Below are positions 50,005-61,200 of a stretch of DNA of 64,000 nucleotides, piece by piece (the first letter of the stretch is position 1; the number at the start of each line of letters is the position of its first letter). The position numbers were made by a program, and so were the translations under genes. Source of the stretch: JBDHWG01 sp039810085 (GTDB taxonomy: Bacteria; Chloroflexota; Anaerolineae; Epilineales; JAHCIE01); contig JBDHWG010000005.1 of the NCBI GenBank assembly GCA_039810085.1, forward strand, positions 124,001-188,000, in the 5' to 3' direction. The notes beneath the pieces are model-generated. The model was not told the DNA's origin. It was given only the letters and a program-made list of their open reading frames with translations, and ran no database searches.

Positions 50005-53000
50005 ATGACGTCCCTCGCTCGAATCGTTTCGCATCTCTTTAACATTGAAGATTCCGAATGGCCCCTCGTCCTCATCCTGTTCGCTCTGATTGGGGTGACG
50101 ACATTGGGCGCCATTTGGGGGAGTACCGTTGCGTATGCCGGCCTCCTGAAAGTCGTCGGCATTGGCGCGCTGCCTTGGATTCTCGGTGGGGCTGCGGTCC
50201 TCTCGATTGTCGGAGCCGCCGTCTACTCAGCTTTCACCGATGTCTTCTCCGACGGCCGGTTGATGGTTGCGATCTATCTCATCGGCATCGTGGGCATCAT
50301 CGTCGGGCTGGTCTTGCTACAGCAAGGTTCGCTCCTGGCGTACCCCATCCTCTATCTCCTCTACGTAGCCTGGCTACCCGTCTATAATCCCCATCTGGTG
50401 ACATTCATTATCGGCTTCACCGATACCCAGGCGGCTAAGCGTGTCGTGCCCGTCGTGCTGGCGGGCATGCGCGTGGGGCTGATCGTGTCCGGGCTGACCA
50501 TGGTGTTCCTCAACCGCTGGTTCTCGCCCGAGGGCATCATCATCATCTGGCTTCTCACGTATATGGCTTCCATCGGTTTGGTGTGGCTTGCGCCCCGCTT
50601 CGCCCCCGACCGCGCCGAGTTCGAGATGTCCTCTCAGCGGCGTGGCGGCCATGTCGCCTACCTCAAGAGCCTGAAGGAGGGCGCCGAATACGCCCGTCAA
50701 TCGCCGTACCTGCGGTGGATGATGCTCGGCGGCTTCGTTCTGCTCATGTGTCTGACGCTCATGGAGTATCGTTCGAGCCAGCTATTGGCCGATGCTTTCC
50801 CGACACAGGCGACACTGTCGAGCGATCTGGCGCTACTCGGCGCGCTTGGCAACATTGTGGCGCTGCCCTTGTTGTTGTTTGGCCTGAGCCGCCTTGTGGC
50901 CCGGTTTGGTCTCAGTGGCACCGGATTGGTGTATCCCGTCATCAATCTCGCCGCCGCCATGTGGCTGTTTGCCGTCCCCGGAGCGGCCAGCGCCTCAGGG
51001 GCGTATCTCGACCGCTCAGCAGCGCGGGCGGCGTTCCAATTCCCGGTCGAGGGGCTGCTGTTCAACGCCATCCCCTTGAGAGTGCGCGCCCGCGCCCGCG
51101 CGCTGGGCGCCGGACTGATTGGCCCACTGGGCGCTTTCCTCGGCAGCCTCTTGCTGCTGCTGCCCCTGGCTGCGCACTCAGAATGGTTTGTGGCCTCGCT
51201 CGTCGTCGTGCTGGCGCTGGCGTTCCTGGCAATTGCACTCGTCATCCGGCGGGAGTATAGCCGCGCGGTGGTCAAGATGCTTCAGGAGGAAGATTACAAC
51301 TCCCTTCTGTACCAGGATGCCTCGGCGGTCATGGTCGCCGATCCCCACACGCTCAGCATGCTCAAACAGCAGTTGGAGGCGAGCCAGAGCCGCGATCTGA
51401 CCGTGTTTCTAGCGCAGCTCATGGCGAGTGTGGGGGGCCGCGATGCCATCCCGATCCTCGTGTCGCTGGCGCAAAATGCTCCTGATGGCGCAACTCGCTC
51501 GGCCATCCTCGATGCGCTTTCCATCTCAGGTGTGTCAGACAGCGCCGTCGAGAACATGTACCTGGATTGTCTGAGCAGCGCGGATGCTGACGTCAGGCTA
51601 TCCGGCATCGTGGGCCTGGAGCGCCTCGCGCCCGCGACAATCTCCAAGCGTCTGCCGCGCCTGTTGACCATGGTCAACGACCCCGACCTGGACGTTCGCG
51701 TGGCGGTGCTCTCCAGCCTGGCCCGGGCCGGTGTCCTGGACGGCACTCCGGCGGCCACAGCCGCCCTCGCGGGTCTGCTGGCGGATTCGGACCCGGCGTT
51801 GCGCGAGGGTGGTGTGCGCGTTCTCTGCCAGGAAACTGCCCTGGACAAGATGAGCGCCTCCCTGATACCCTTCCTCGACGACCCGTCTGTGCTGGTGCGG
51901 CTCCAGGCGCTGCATAGCTTCGACAAGGTCGCCGTGTCCGATTTGTCGCCCCGCGTGGCGGCGCAGCTCTTCAGCGCTCTTGCGAGCCTGACCCATGACC
52001 GCGACGAACCGGTGCGGCAGCAGGCCATCATATTGCTGGGGCGAGCGCCAGAGTGGGCCGAGCGGGCCGCTCCCCTGATTGCCGAGTCTCTGGCAGACCT
52101 CAGCCCGGTGGTGCGTTCGACGGCGGTGGATACGCTTGCAGAGATGGGGCCGCCGGTGGTCGAGATTGTGACGCCGCGTTTGCGCTCAAGCGCGCCGCAA
52201 ATGCGCCAGGGGGCTGCTATTGTCCTATGCCGGGTGGACCACCGCACGTATAAGCCTGTCGTGCAAGAGCAGATCCTGGATGGGCTGCGCGCTATCTACG
52301 AAACCCACGGCATGCTCCATTCTGTTGAGGGCCTGCCATCGACGCCAGGCGTGGCGGTCTTGCACGACGCGCTACGCGAGCGCATCGATGTCCTGCTCGA
52401 AGACGTGTTTCACTTGTTGACGGCGTTGGAATCGCCCCAGGCCGTCAATGTCATCCACCAGAACCTGTGCAGTACGCCGCATGCGCGCGCCAACGCGTGT
52501 GAGGCGCTCGAAGCGCTCACGACGCCCCAGATCGGCTCTCTTGTCGCAGCGTTATGCGACCCGCACCGCCAGGCTAGCCATCTCATCGCTCTGTGCGAGG
52601 AGACGTGGAGTATCCATCCCAACACGGCGGCTCAGACGCTTGAGCGGTTAGCGGCCCCACCTACGGATGCTCTGCTTCGCGCGGTGGCGCTATTTGCGAT
52701 GGGTGAGGTTGGCGAGCTGGACAAGAACGTCTCGACGGTCGACTCGAACAGTGAGCCAACCCGGCGGGCCCCGCGCGCCACATTCCACTTTCGTGTGGGG
52801 CATCACCCGCGTGCCGAACATACGGATAATGAAGATGAAGACGAAGGCACGCCGACAAATCGCCTAGGTCGGGTGTCCTTCCGCCTTTTGTCGGGTCGTC
52901 GTTCCAGCGGTGAAGACAAGCCCGACATGAAGAGGCTGAGCGAAGCGGGCGCTGCCTCAGAATTGGCATTATCCCGCGAGCACATAGACTCGTTGCTGGA

Positions 53001-53598
53001 TGCCGCGCAGACGGATGCTGATGTGGACGTGCGCCAGGCGGGGCGCGCTGCCCGTCGCAACTTGGGCGGGGAGGGCTTTGGACAGCCCCTATCCGAGGGA
53101 GGTGAGATGCTCTCGACCATTGAACGCGTAATCTTCCTCAAGCAGGTGCCTTTCTTCCAGGGAATGACGGTCGATCAGCTTCGCGTCCTGGCGAACGTCT
53201 GCGAGGAGCGAACGTACACGCCGGATAGCCTGATTTACCACCTGGGGGATCCGGGCGGTGTGCTGTACGTCATTGTGAATGGCAAGGTCGGTATCGAGCT
53301 TGAGAAGCGCGGCGGGTCCGTGGCGCGCCTGGCAACCATGGGTGCGAACTCATACTTTGGCGAGATGGACCTGTTTGACGACCATCCGCGCTCCACCTCG
53401 GCGGTTGCCGTTGAAGCCACGCACGTGCTCGAGCTGCGCCGCGAGCCTCTCGTAGCGCTCTCCCGCCAGTACCCTGACATGTCTCTGGAACTCATCAAGG
53501 TACTCAGTGCGCGCCTGCGCGAAGCCAATGACCGCATCGTGGAGTTGACGCGCAGCCGCCCACGGGAGTTGAACCGCCTGTACGACAAGCTGGATTGA
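50005..53598 (+). CDS. NTT/MFS-like transporter fused to HEAT repeats and a cyclic-nucleotide-binding domain
   Basis: This 1197-residue protein has three parts. Residues ~1-420 contain about 12 hydrophobic helices of an ATP/ADP-translocase (NTT)-like or MFS fold. Residues ~460-870 are HEAT-like helical repeats (for example VRLQALHSFDKVAV, VRQQAIILLGRAPE, VRSTAVDTLAEMGP). After a charged disordered linker (~900-985), residues ~1035-1150 are a cNMP-binding domain with the phosphate-binding cassette SYFGEMDLFDDHPRSTSAVAV, which keeps the Glu and Arg that hold the ribose and phosphate. It may be a nucleotide-gated transporter or sensor. It ends 19 bases before the first NRPS gene. Confidence 0.88.
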   Translation: MTSLARIVSHLFNIEDSEWPLVLILFALIGVTTLGAIWGSTVAYAGLLKVVGIGALPWILGGAAVLSIVGAAVYSAFTDVFSDGRLMVAIYLIGIVGIIVGLVLLQQGSLLAYPILYLLYVAWLPVYNPHLVTFIIGFTDTQAAKRVVPVVLAGMRVGLIVSGLTMVFLNRWFSPEGIIIIWLLTYMASIGLVWLAPRFAPDRAEFEMSSQRRGGHVAYLKSLKEGAEYARQSPYLRWMMLGGFVLLMCLTLMEYRSSQLLADAFPTQATLSSDLALLGALGNIVALPLLLFGLSRLVARFGLSGTGLVYPVINLAAAMWLFAVPGAASASGAYLDRSAARAAFQFPVEGLLFNAIPLRVRARARALGAGLIGPLGAFLGSLLLLLPLAAHSEWFVASLVVVLALAFLAIALVIRREYSRAVVKMLQEEDYNSLLYQDASAVMVADPHTLSMLKQQLEASQSRDLTVFLAQLMASVGGRDAIPILVSLAQNAPDGATRSAILDALSISGVSDSAVENMYLDCLSSADADVRLSGIVGLERLAPATISKRLPRLLTMVNDPDLDVRVAVLSSLARAGVLDGTPAATAALAGLLADSDPALREGGVRVLCQETALDKMSASLIPFLDDPSVLVRLQALHSFDKVAVSDLSPRVAAQLFSALASLTHDRDEPVRQQAIILLGRAPEWAERAAPLIAESLADLSPVVRSTAVDTLAEMGPPVVEIVTPRLRSSAPQMRQGAAIVLCRVDHRTYKPVVQEQILDGLRAIYETHGMLHSVEGLPSTPGVAVLHDALRERIDVLLEDVFHLLTALESPQAVNVIHQNLCSTPHARANACEALEALTTPQIGSLVAALCDPHRQASHLIALCEETWSIHPNTAAQTLERLAAPPTDALLRAVALFAMGEVGELDKNVSTVDSNSEPTRRAPRATFHFRVGHHPRAEHTDNEDEDEGTPTNRLGRVSFRLLSGRRSSGEDKPDMKRLSEAGAASELALSREHIDSLLDAAQTDADVDVRQAGRAARRNLGGEGFGQPLSEGGEMLSTIERVIFLKQVPFFQGMTVDQLRVLANVCEERTYTPDSLIYHLGDPGGVLYVIVNGKVGIELEKRGGSVARLATMGANSYFGEMDLFDDHPRSTSAVAVEATHVLELRREPLVALSRQYPDMSLELIKVLSARLREANDRIVELTRSRPRELNRLYDKLD

Positions 53599-53617
53599 AT
53601 CGGGAGGGAGACCAACC

Positions 53618-56600
53618 GTGGCCCATGAGCCGGCGGAAGCGCGGCGCACTGCCATCGAAGCCGCCTACCCTCAGTCGCCCCTGCAGACGGGCATGCTGTT
53701 CCACCATCTCTATGGCGCTGCGTCAGGCGTCGATATCCAGCAAATCGTGGCCCACCTGCGCGAGCCTCTGTCCGTTCCCTTGTTCGAGCAAGCCTGGCAG
53801 CAAACAATTGCTCGTCACCCGGCCCTGCGCACCGCCTTCCGCTGGGATACCGCTGAAGGACTCCGCCAGGAAATACACCGCGAGGTGGCTTGCCCCCTGG
53901 CTTTCGAGGATTGGCGCGCGCTCTTGCCGGCCGAGCAAGATGCTCGATGGGCCGCCTTCTGCCGCGACGACCTGCGACGCGGCTTCGCCCTCGACCAGCC
54001 GCCGCTGATGCGCCTGAGTGTCTTTCAGTGCGCTGACGCCGATTTTCGGTTTGTCTGGACCTTTCACCACGCATTGATTGATGGCCGCTCCTACGACCTT
54101 CTGTTGCGTGAGGTCTTCACCATTTACGAAGCCTTGGGTCGGGGTGAAACCTACGAGCCGCCCATGTCGCGCCCCTATCGTGACTACATCCTCTGGCTGC
54201 AAGAACAAGACGTGGCGGCCTCTCAAAACTTCTGGCGCGAATTACTGGCTGGCGTCAGCGCCCCAACGCCACTCCCCGATGTTCCATCCACCGTTGCTCT
54301 CTCCGATGGGAACGACTACGGCATGCACGAATTGTGGCTGCCCGAAGAGCTGACGGCGGCGCTGGCCGAGATGACGCGCGCCTACGGTTTGTCGGTGAGC
54401 ACCTTGATCCAGGGAGCCTGGGCATTGCTTCTGAGCCGGATGAGCGGCGAGGATGACGTGGTCGTCGGCGTGACGCGCACCGTCCGCCACTCGGCGCTCG
54501 GCGGCAACGGCGCAGACAGCATGATTGGTCTGCTCATCAACACCCTGCCCGCGCGCGCCAGGATGACCGGCCGCGAGTCGACAGTCGGCTGGTTGCAGGG
54601 GGTGCGCGCGCAGTCGATTGCCGTTCGGGCGCACGAACATTCGCCCCTCGCAAGTATCCACGAGTGGAGCCACCTTCCAGGCGGCATGGCGCTGTTCGAT
54701 AGCATCGTCGTGTTCGAAAACTACCGCCTGGACACGCGGCTCAAAGCCCTTGGGGGCAGCTGGGCGAACCGCGACTTCGATGTCTTCGGCCGCACGAGCT
54801 ACCCGCTCACCCTGCTGGCCTACCAGGATGAGCGCCTATTGCTGCGACTGAAGTACGAGCGCCCTCGCTTTGACGATAACGCGATCCGCCGCATGCTCGA
54901 CCACCTGGCGTCGATTCTAACCCAGTTCGTCGCCGCACCCCACCAGCCCCTTGATGCGATCAGCCTGCTCACTCAGGCGGAAGCGCAGCAGATTCTCGTC
55001 GAGTGGAATGGGCCGCCGGGGGAGGCGGCTGAGGACACGTGCTTTCATGAAGCATTCGAGGCCCAGGTCGCGCGCACACCGGATGCGCCCGCCGTCGCCT
55101 ACGAGGACACGCGCCTGTCATATCGCCAGCTGAATAGCCAGGCCAATCGTCTGGCCCGTTGCCTGCGCGCCCAGGGCGTCGGGGCGGAGACAGTCGTCGG
55201 CATCTACCTCGATCGATCAGTTGAGACGGTTGTGGCGCTGTTGGGTATCCTCAAAGCGAGTGGCGCGTATCTACCGCTCGACGCAGGCTTGCCGACGGAG
55301 CGGTTGGCTCTGATGATCGAGGAGGCGCATGCGGCTGCCCTTGTCACCACGCGCGCGATACTGGGCCAACTGCCCGATTTTGCAGGATCGGTGGTATGCC
55401 TAGATGAGATCGGCGACGCCGGTGAAGTGGCGAACCTACCGAACCTGGCGCGACCGGCGAATCTGGCTTACGTGCTTTTTACCTCTGGCTCAACGGGTCG
55501 TCCGAAAGGCGTCGCCATCGAGCACCGCCAGGTGATGAGCTACCTGAGCGGCATTCTCGCGCGCCTCGACCTGCCACCGGCCGCGAGCTACGCCCTGGTT
55601 TCGACGTTTGCCGCCGACCTGGGCAACACGATGATTTTCCCGTCCCTGACAACGGGTGGCTGTCTGCATGTGATTGCCGGCGAGCGCGCTGCTTCCCCAG
55701 ACGCCCTGGCTGACTACTTCGCTCGCCACGCCATCGACTGCCTGAAGATTGTGCCCTCGCACCTGGCCGCGCTGCTGTCGGCGGACGAGCCGGCCCGTGT
55801 CCTGCCGCGCCAGCGGCTCATCCTCGGCGGCGAGGCTGCCACCCCCGCGCTGGTTACCCGCGTCCAGGCGCTCGCGCCCCAATGTCGGATTTTCAACCAC
55901 TATGGCCCCACGGAAACCACCGTCGGCGTTTTGACGCATCCCATCGATGATATGGAGCGTATCATCCCCCTTGGCCGGCCCTTGCCGAACACCAGGGTCT
56001 ACATCCTGGATACGGCCATGCAGCCCGCGCCAGTAGGCATCCCCGGCGAGCTATACATCGGCGGCGACCAGGTTGCCCGCGGCTACATCCACCGCCCAGA
56101 CCTCACGGCCGAGCGCTTCGTTCCGAACCCGCACGCCGGGCCGGATCGACAAGCGGCGCGATTATACCGCACCGGCGACCGGGTGCGCTGGCGGGACGAC
56201 GGCGCGGTCGAGTTTCTGGGCCGCACGGACGACCAGGTCAAGATTCGCGGCTATCGCGTCGAGCCGTCGGAGGTCGCGGTGACGCTGGCGCAGCATCCGG
56301 CGGTCACCGCAGCGGTGGCCCTCGCTGTGGAGGACGAGCGCGGCGAGAAGCGCCTCGCAGCCTACGTCGTTCCCTCCGACCTGAACTCCGCCGATGACCT
56401 TCTGCCGTCTTTGATGGCCTTTCTGCGTCAGAGCCTGCCGGAACACATGCTCCCGTCCGCCATCGTGCCCGTTGACGCTCTCCCGCTCACCGCTAACGGC
56501 AAGATCGACCGCCGCGCCCTGCCCGCCCCACGCTTCGTTCCAACTGGATCTGCAATAGGGTATGTCGCGCCGCGCACCGACGTTGAAGCAACTCTGGCCG

Positions 56601-58168
56601 CCATTTGGGAAGAGATTCTCGGCTTGGAGCGCGTCGGCGTCCACGACAACTTCTTCGAGCTAGGCGGCGACTCTATCGCCAGCATCCGCGTCCTGGCGCG
56701 CGCGCACCGCGCAGGGTTTCGCCTCACGCCACGCATCATCTTCGAGCACCCCACCATCGCCGAGCTTGCGGCGCGTATCGCGCCCCCGATAACGGGCGCG
56801 GAGGCTTTGGGGCGCTCTGTTCCGCTAACTCCTTATCAGCGTTTGCTGCTCCGTGCGTCGAGCGAAGGTGAGACGAAGTTGTGGTCGGGGCGCCTTCTGC
56901 GGGCGCGCGAGACGCTCGACCAGACGACCCTAGTCGCCGCCGTCCAGGGCCTCGTCGCGCACCACGACGCGTTACGGCTGCGCGTTCGCCGCGAGGGAAG
57001 CGGCTGGCAGGCGTGGGTGACAGACAGCGCCAACGCAGTCATGTTCACGCGCGAACGTCTCAATGACACTAGTCAGACGGTGGAGGAGGCGATTGACAGG
57101 CTTGCGCCGGATATCGTCCCCGCCAACGGTGACCTGTTCCGCGTTGGCCTCTTTGAAACCGAGGACCATGCGTCTGTTGTGGCTCTTGTCGCCCACACGC
57201 TCATCGCGGACGCGCCCTCGTGGCCGATTCTCATTGCGGACCTCGCCACGGCGTACCAGCAGGCGCAGCGCGGCGAGCCGATTCATCTGCCGCCGAGCCC
57301 GTCCTTCAGTCGTTGGGCAGAGAGGCTAAGCCGCTATGCCGAAACCGAGGCAGCGGCGCAGCGCAGTTACTGGCAGAGCCTGGCGTCCCCAGCCGCAGCC
57401 GTTCGCACCGAGAAACGCAACCGCCGGGATGATGTTCTGATATTTCTGTCGGAGGAGGACACGCGTACAGTCCTGGCGGAGTCTCAGGCAGCCTATCGCA
57501 CGCAGCCGGAGGAGATGTTGCTCGCCGCCCTGACCCTCGCCCTCGCCCAGCGTGCGGAAGGGGATAGCTGCCTGGCTGAAATCGCGGTCGATGCGCGTAC
57601 AGCTCTGCCGGATGTCGATGCGACACGGAGCGTGGGCGTCTTTTCGGCGGCGTTCCCCTTCCGCCTTGATCTCCACAGGGCACGCGGCCGGGGGCAGGAC
57701 GATGTTGGCGCTGTACTCCTGGCGATTAAGGAGGAGCTGCGGCGCGTTCCCGATAGGGGTATCGGCTATGGCGCGTTGCAGGATGAACTGAACACGTCCA
57801 TCGCCACAACAATAGGTTTCCGCTACCTGGGCGTTGTTGACAAGCCATTGGCGGAGAATAAGCTCTGGGAGACTGTGGCGCCTCTAGGTGAACTGGATGT
57901 GTTGGGTAAAGCGGCGTATGGCGACGAGACGGCGCGCGAGGTCAATGTTGTGGCGTGGGTAGAGGGGGAACGGCTGGCGCTGGCGGTCGGAGGCTCTGGC
58001 ACATGGGATATGGCGCGGACGAGAAGTCTAGCCGATGCGCTGTTTCACGAATTGAAGACTCTGGCCTATTATTGTGTTTCTATTGGTGCGCATCACTATA
58101 CCCCATCCGACTTCCCCGATGCAGGTCTTAGCCAGGACGACCTGGACGAGTTGTTGTCTTCACTGTAG
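53618..58168 (+). CDS. NRPS module C-A-PCP-E, E domain apparently inactive
   Basis: This 1516-residue synthetase starts at GTG 53618 (GGGAGGGAG upstream). Domains: condensation ~15-450 with FHHALIDGRS at ~150 (intact HHxxxDG); adenylation ~465-970 with FTSGSTGRPKGV at ~620, NHYGPTETTVGVL, YRTGDRVRW and TANGKIDRRAL; carrier with FFELGGDSIAS at ~1012-1022, the GGDS form that precedes E domains; and an epimerization domain ~1065-1500 (VGVFSAAFPFRLDL, PDRGIGYGALQDE, IGFRYLGVVDKP). The E active site reads HTLIADA instead of HHxxxDG, losing the second His. The specificity residues I read by eye are DLTKIGHVGK, close to aspartate codes. The first C domain suggests an acyl starter or an upstream module outside the window. 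Confidence 0.92.
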   Translation: MAHEPAEARRTAIEAAYPQSPLQTGMLFHHLYGAASGVDIQQIVAHLREPLSVPLFEQAWQQTIARHPALRTAFRWDTAEGLRQEIHREVACPLAFEDWRALLPAEQDARWAAFCRDDLRRGFALDQPPLMRLSVFQCADADFRFVWTFHHALIDGRSYDLLLREVFTIYEALGRGETYEPPMSRPYRDYILWLQEQDVAASQNFWRELLAGVSAPTPLPDVPSTVALSDGNDYGMHELWLPEELTAALAEMTRAYGLSVSTLIQGAWALLLSRMSGEDDVVVGVTRTVRHSALGGNGADSMIGLLINTLPARARMTGRESTVGWLQGVRAQSIAVRAHEHSPLASIHEWSHLPGGMALFDSIVVFENYRLDTRLKALGGSWANRDFDVFGRTSYPLTLLAYQDERLLLRLKYERPRFDDNAIRRMLDHLASILTQFVAAPHQPLDAISLLTQAEAQQILVEWNGPPGEAAEDTCFHEAFEAQVARTPDAPAVAYEDTRLSYRQLNSQANRLARCLRAQGVGAETVVGIYLDRSVETVVALLGILKASGAYLPLDAGLPTERLALMIEEAHAAALVTTRAILGQLPDFAGSVVCLDEIGDAGEVANLPNLARPANLAYVLFTSGSTGRPKGVAIEHRQVMSYLSGILARLDLPPAASYALVSTFAADLGNTMIFPSLTTGGCLHVIAGERAASPDALADYFARHAIDCLKIVPSHLAALLSADEPARVLPRQRLILGGEAATPALVTRVQALAPQCRIFNHYGPTETTVGVLTHPIDDMERIIPLGRPLPNTRVYILDTAMQPAPVGIPGELYIGGDQVARGYIHRPDLTAERFVPNPHAGPDRQAARLYRTGDRVRWRDDGAVEFLGRTDDQVKIRGYRVEPSEVAVTLAQHPAVTAAVALAVEDERGEKRLAAYVVPSDLNSADDLLPSLMAFLRQSLPEHMLPSAIVPVDALPLTANGKIDRRALPAPRFVPTGSAIGYVAPRTDVEATLAAIWEEILGLERVGVHDNFFELGGDSIASIRVLARAHRAGFRLTPRIIFEHPTIAELAARIAPPITGAEALGRSVPLTPYQRLLLRASSEGETKLWSGRLLRARETLDQTTLVAAVQGLVAHHDALRLRVRREGSGWQAWVTDSANAVMFTRERLNDTSQTVEEAIDRLAPDIVPANGDLFRVGLFETEDHASVVALVAHTLIADAPSWPILIADLATAYQQAQRGEPIHLPPSPSFSRWAERLSRYAETEAAAQRSYWQSLASPAAAVRTEKRNRRDDVLIFLSEEDTRTVLAESQAAYRTQPEEMLLAALTLALAQRAEGDSCLAEIAVDARTALPDVDATRSVGVFSAAFPFRLDLHRARGRGQDDVGAVLLAIKEELRRVPDRGIGYGALQDELNTSIATTIGFRYLGVVDKPLAENKLWETVAPLGELDVLGKAAYGDETAREVNVVAWVEGERLALAVGGSGTWDMARTRSLADALFHELKTLAYYCVSIGAHHYTPSDFPDAGLSQDDLDELLSSL

Positions 58169-58206
58169 CCAAGTCCTACGTAGGCTAGAAATCAGTATTC
58201 ATCAGC

Positions 58207-61200
58207 ATGACCAATAAAGGCGTACAGTTACAGCGGCCCGCGAAGGCGGACCAGAACATCGAAGCGATCTATCCTCTCACGTCGATGCAGGAGGGGATGC
58301 TCTATCACAGTCTGTCTGCGCTCCAGCCCAGTGTGTACTTCCAGCAGGCGATTCTACGTCTGCGCGGCCCCCTCGATCCGGCGTCACTACGACGCGCCTG
58401 GGAGACCATGCTGGCGCGGCATAGCATCCTACGCACCGTGTTTGTCTGGGAGCGGCTCGAGCGCCCGCTCCAGGTGGTGCGGCGCGAGGCGACACTTCCG
58501 TGGCAGTCGCTCGATTGGCGCGACAGCCCAGAAACGGAGCAGGAAGCGCGGCTGGACGACTTTCTCAATCAGGATCGTGCGGCTGGCTTCGAACTCTCCA
58601 AAGCGCCCCTGATGCGGATGGCGCTCATTCAGTTCGCCGACGACGACTACCGCCTGGTCTGGAGTCACCATCACCTGCTGCTCGATGGCTGGAGTACGGC
58701 GCTAGTTTTACAAGAGGTGTTCGACGCCTACGCCGCCTTTGTCGCCGGTCGCGCGCCGACCTTTGGCTTGGCCCGACCATTCCGCGATTACGTTGCCTGG
58801 CTCGAGCGCCAGCCGCTTGAGGAGGCGGAAGCCTATTGGCGTCAGACGCTCGCTGGTTTTGAGACACCCACATCTCTCCGCATTGAGCATCTTGTCGAGC
58901 GGGCTGTCGCGCCGGACGACAATGTGGAGGACGCGGCTGTTGGCGAGTTCCATGTGCGTCTGTCGGCGGAAACCACGTCCCGTTTTCGGGCACTGGCGCG
59001 CCGCGCCCAGGTGACGTTGAACACTCTCGTGCAGGGGGCCTGGGCGCTGCTTCTTAGCCGCTACAGCGGCGAGGACGACGTGGTATTCGGCGCGACGGTT
59101 GCCGGGCGGCCCGCCGACCTGGACGGTGTGGATGGGATGGTCGGCATTTTCATCAACACGCTGCCGGCGCGCGTCCATGTGCCGCCAGAGGCCGATCTGC
59201 TGGTCTGGCTGCGCTCGCTCCAGGCGCAGCAGGCTATTGCGCGACAGTACGAGTATACGCCCCTGGTCGCCGCCCAGGGCTGGAGCGACGTCCCGCGCAG
59301 CCAGCCGTTGTTCGAGACGATTGTCGTCTTCGAGAACTACCCGGGCGACAACCCGGGTGAGGGCAAGTGGGCCGGCGTGGACGTGAGCATGGCGCGCTAC
59401 TTCTCGCGGACGAACTACCCACTGACGCTCACAGTGTATCCTGCCGCCGAGATGGGTCTCGAATTGACGTATGCGCGGGAGCGTTTCCAGCCCGATAGCA
59501 TGGAGCGCCTGCTGGGGCATCTGACGGTGCTTTTGGAAGCAATGGCGGCCCAGACTGCCACCCGTCTTATGGACCTCCCGCTACTCACAGAGGATGAGAA
59601 GCGCCTCCTCCTGGTCGAGTGGAACGATACCGCCGCCGACTTCGGCGGGCCGTACGCCATCCATCAGCTCTTCGAGGAACAGGCGCGCAGAACACCCGAC
59701 GCCATCGCCCTCGTCTCACCGACGGGCTTGCCAGATACGAATGGCGTGATACCGGCAACGCGCATGACCTACGGCGAGCTGAACGACCGCGCCAACCGGC
59801 TGGCCCATCGACTACACCACATGGGCGTTGGGCCGGAACGGGTCGTCGCGTTGTCCATGGGCCGCTCGATGGAGATGCTGGTGGCCGTGCTCGCCGTGCT
59901 CAAAGCGGGCGGCGCCTATCTGCCGCTGGACCCGACGTACCCGACAGAGCGCGTCGGCTACATGCTCTCGGACGCGGGGGCGCGCATCGTCATCACGCAG
60001 CAGTGCTTCGCCTCAAAGTTCGAGAACCTGGCAACTGTCATCGCCATCGATGATCCCCTCCCCGAAGTAGATGGTCCCCCGCTCGACCAGCCGGTCGCGC
60101 CGGACCACCTGGCGTATGTCGTCTACACATCCGGCTCGACGGGCAACGCCAAGGGCGTGATGGTGACGCATCGGAGCTACGTGAACGCCTACCGCGCCTG
60201 GGAGCAGGCGTACGGGTTGAAGACCGACGTGCGCAGCCACCTACAGATGGCAAACTTCTCGTTCGACGTGTTCTCGGGCGACTGGGCGCGCGCGCTGTGC
60301 TCTGGCGGCAAGCTCGTCCTGTGTCCGCTGGATTTCCTGCTCGCGCCCGACCGCCTGTACGCTCTGATGCGCCAGGAAGCGGTGGACTGCGCCGAGTTCG
60401 TCCCGGTGGTCATGCGCGCCTTGCTTCCCTACCTCGAAGAAACGGGGCAGCGGCTCGACTTCATGCGCCTCCTGGCAGTCGCCTCGGATGTGTGGTACGT
60501 CGGAGAGTACTGGCGGATCCATCGCCTCTGTGGCCCGGCCACGCGCCTCATCAACTCCTATGGGTTGACGGAGGCGACGGTGGATAGCTCCTACTACGGT
60601 GGGCTGCCGGATGCTCTCCGCGAAGACCGGAGCGTACCGATTGGCCGACCGTTCGCCAATACGCGCCTGTACATCCTCGATGCGTCGCTTCAGCCGACTC
60701 CCATCGGAACGCCGGGCGAGCTGCACGTCGGCGGCGCCGGTCTGGCGCGGGGCTATCTCAATGCGCCAGGGCTGACAGCGGAGAAGTTCATCCCTGACCC
60801 GTTTGCTCACCTTTACAGTGGGCTTCACGGCGCTCGCCTCTACAAAACGGGCGACCTGGCGCGCTACCTGCCGGACGGCAACATCGAATTGCTGGGGCGG
60901 CTGGACAGCCAGATCAAGCTGCGCGGCATGCGCGTCGAGCTGGGCGAGGTTGTCGTGACGCTGAGCCAACATCCGGCAGTGATGGAAGCCGAGGTGGTGG
61001 TGAAGCCTCTGCGCAGCGACCCGGCGCTCGTCGCCTACGTCGTGCCGCGCCTCCCAGGACATGATACGACCTCAACAGGGCGCGCCAATGGCGGTGGGCT
61101 AATCGCCGAGCTGCGGGCCTACTTGCAGCGCTCGCTCCCCGGCCACATGGTTCCGTCGCGCTTCGTCATTCTCGACAGCCTGCCGCTGACGTCGAGCGGC

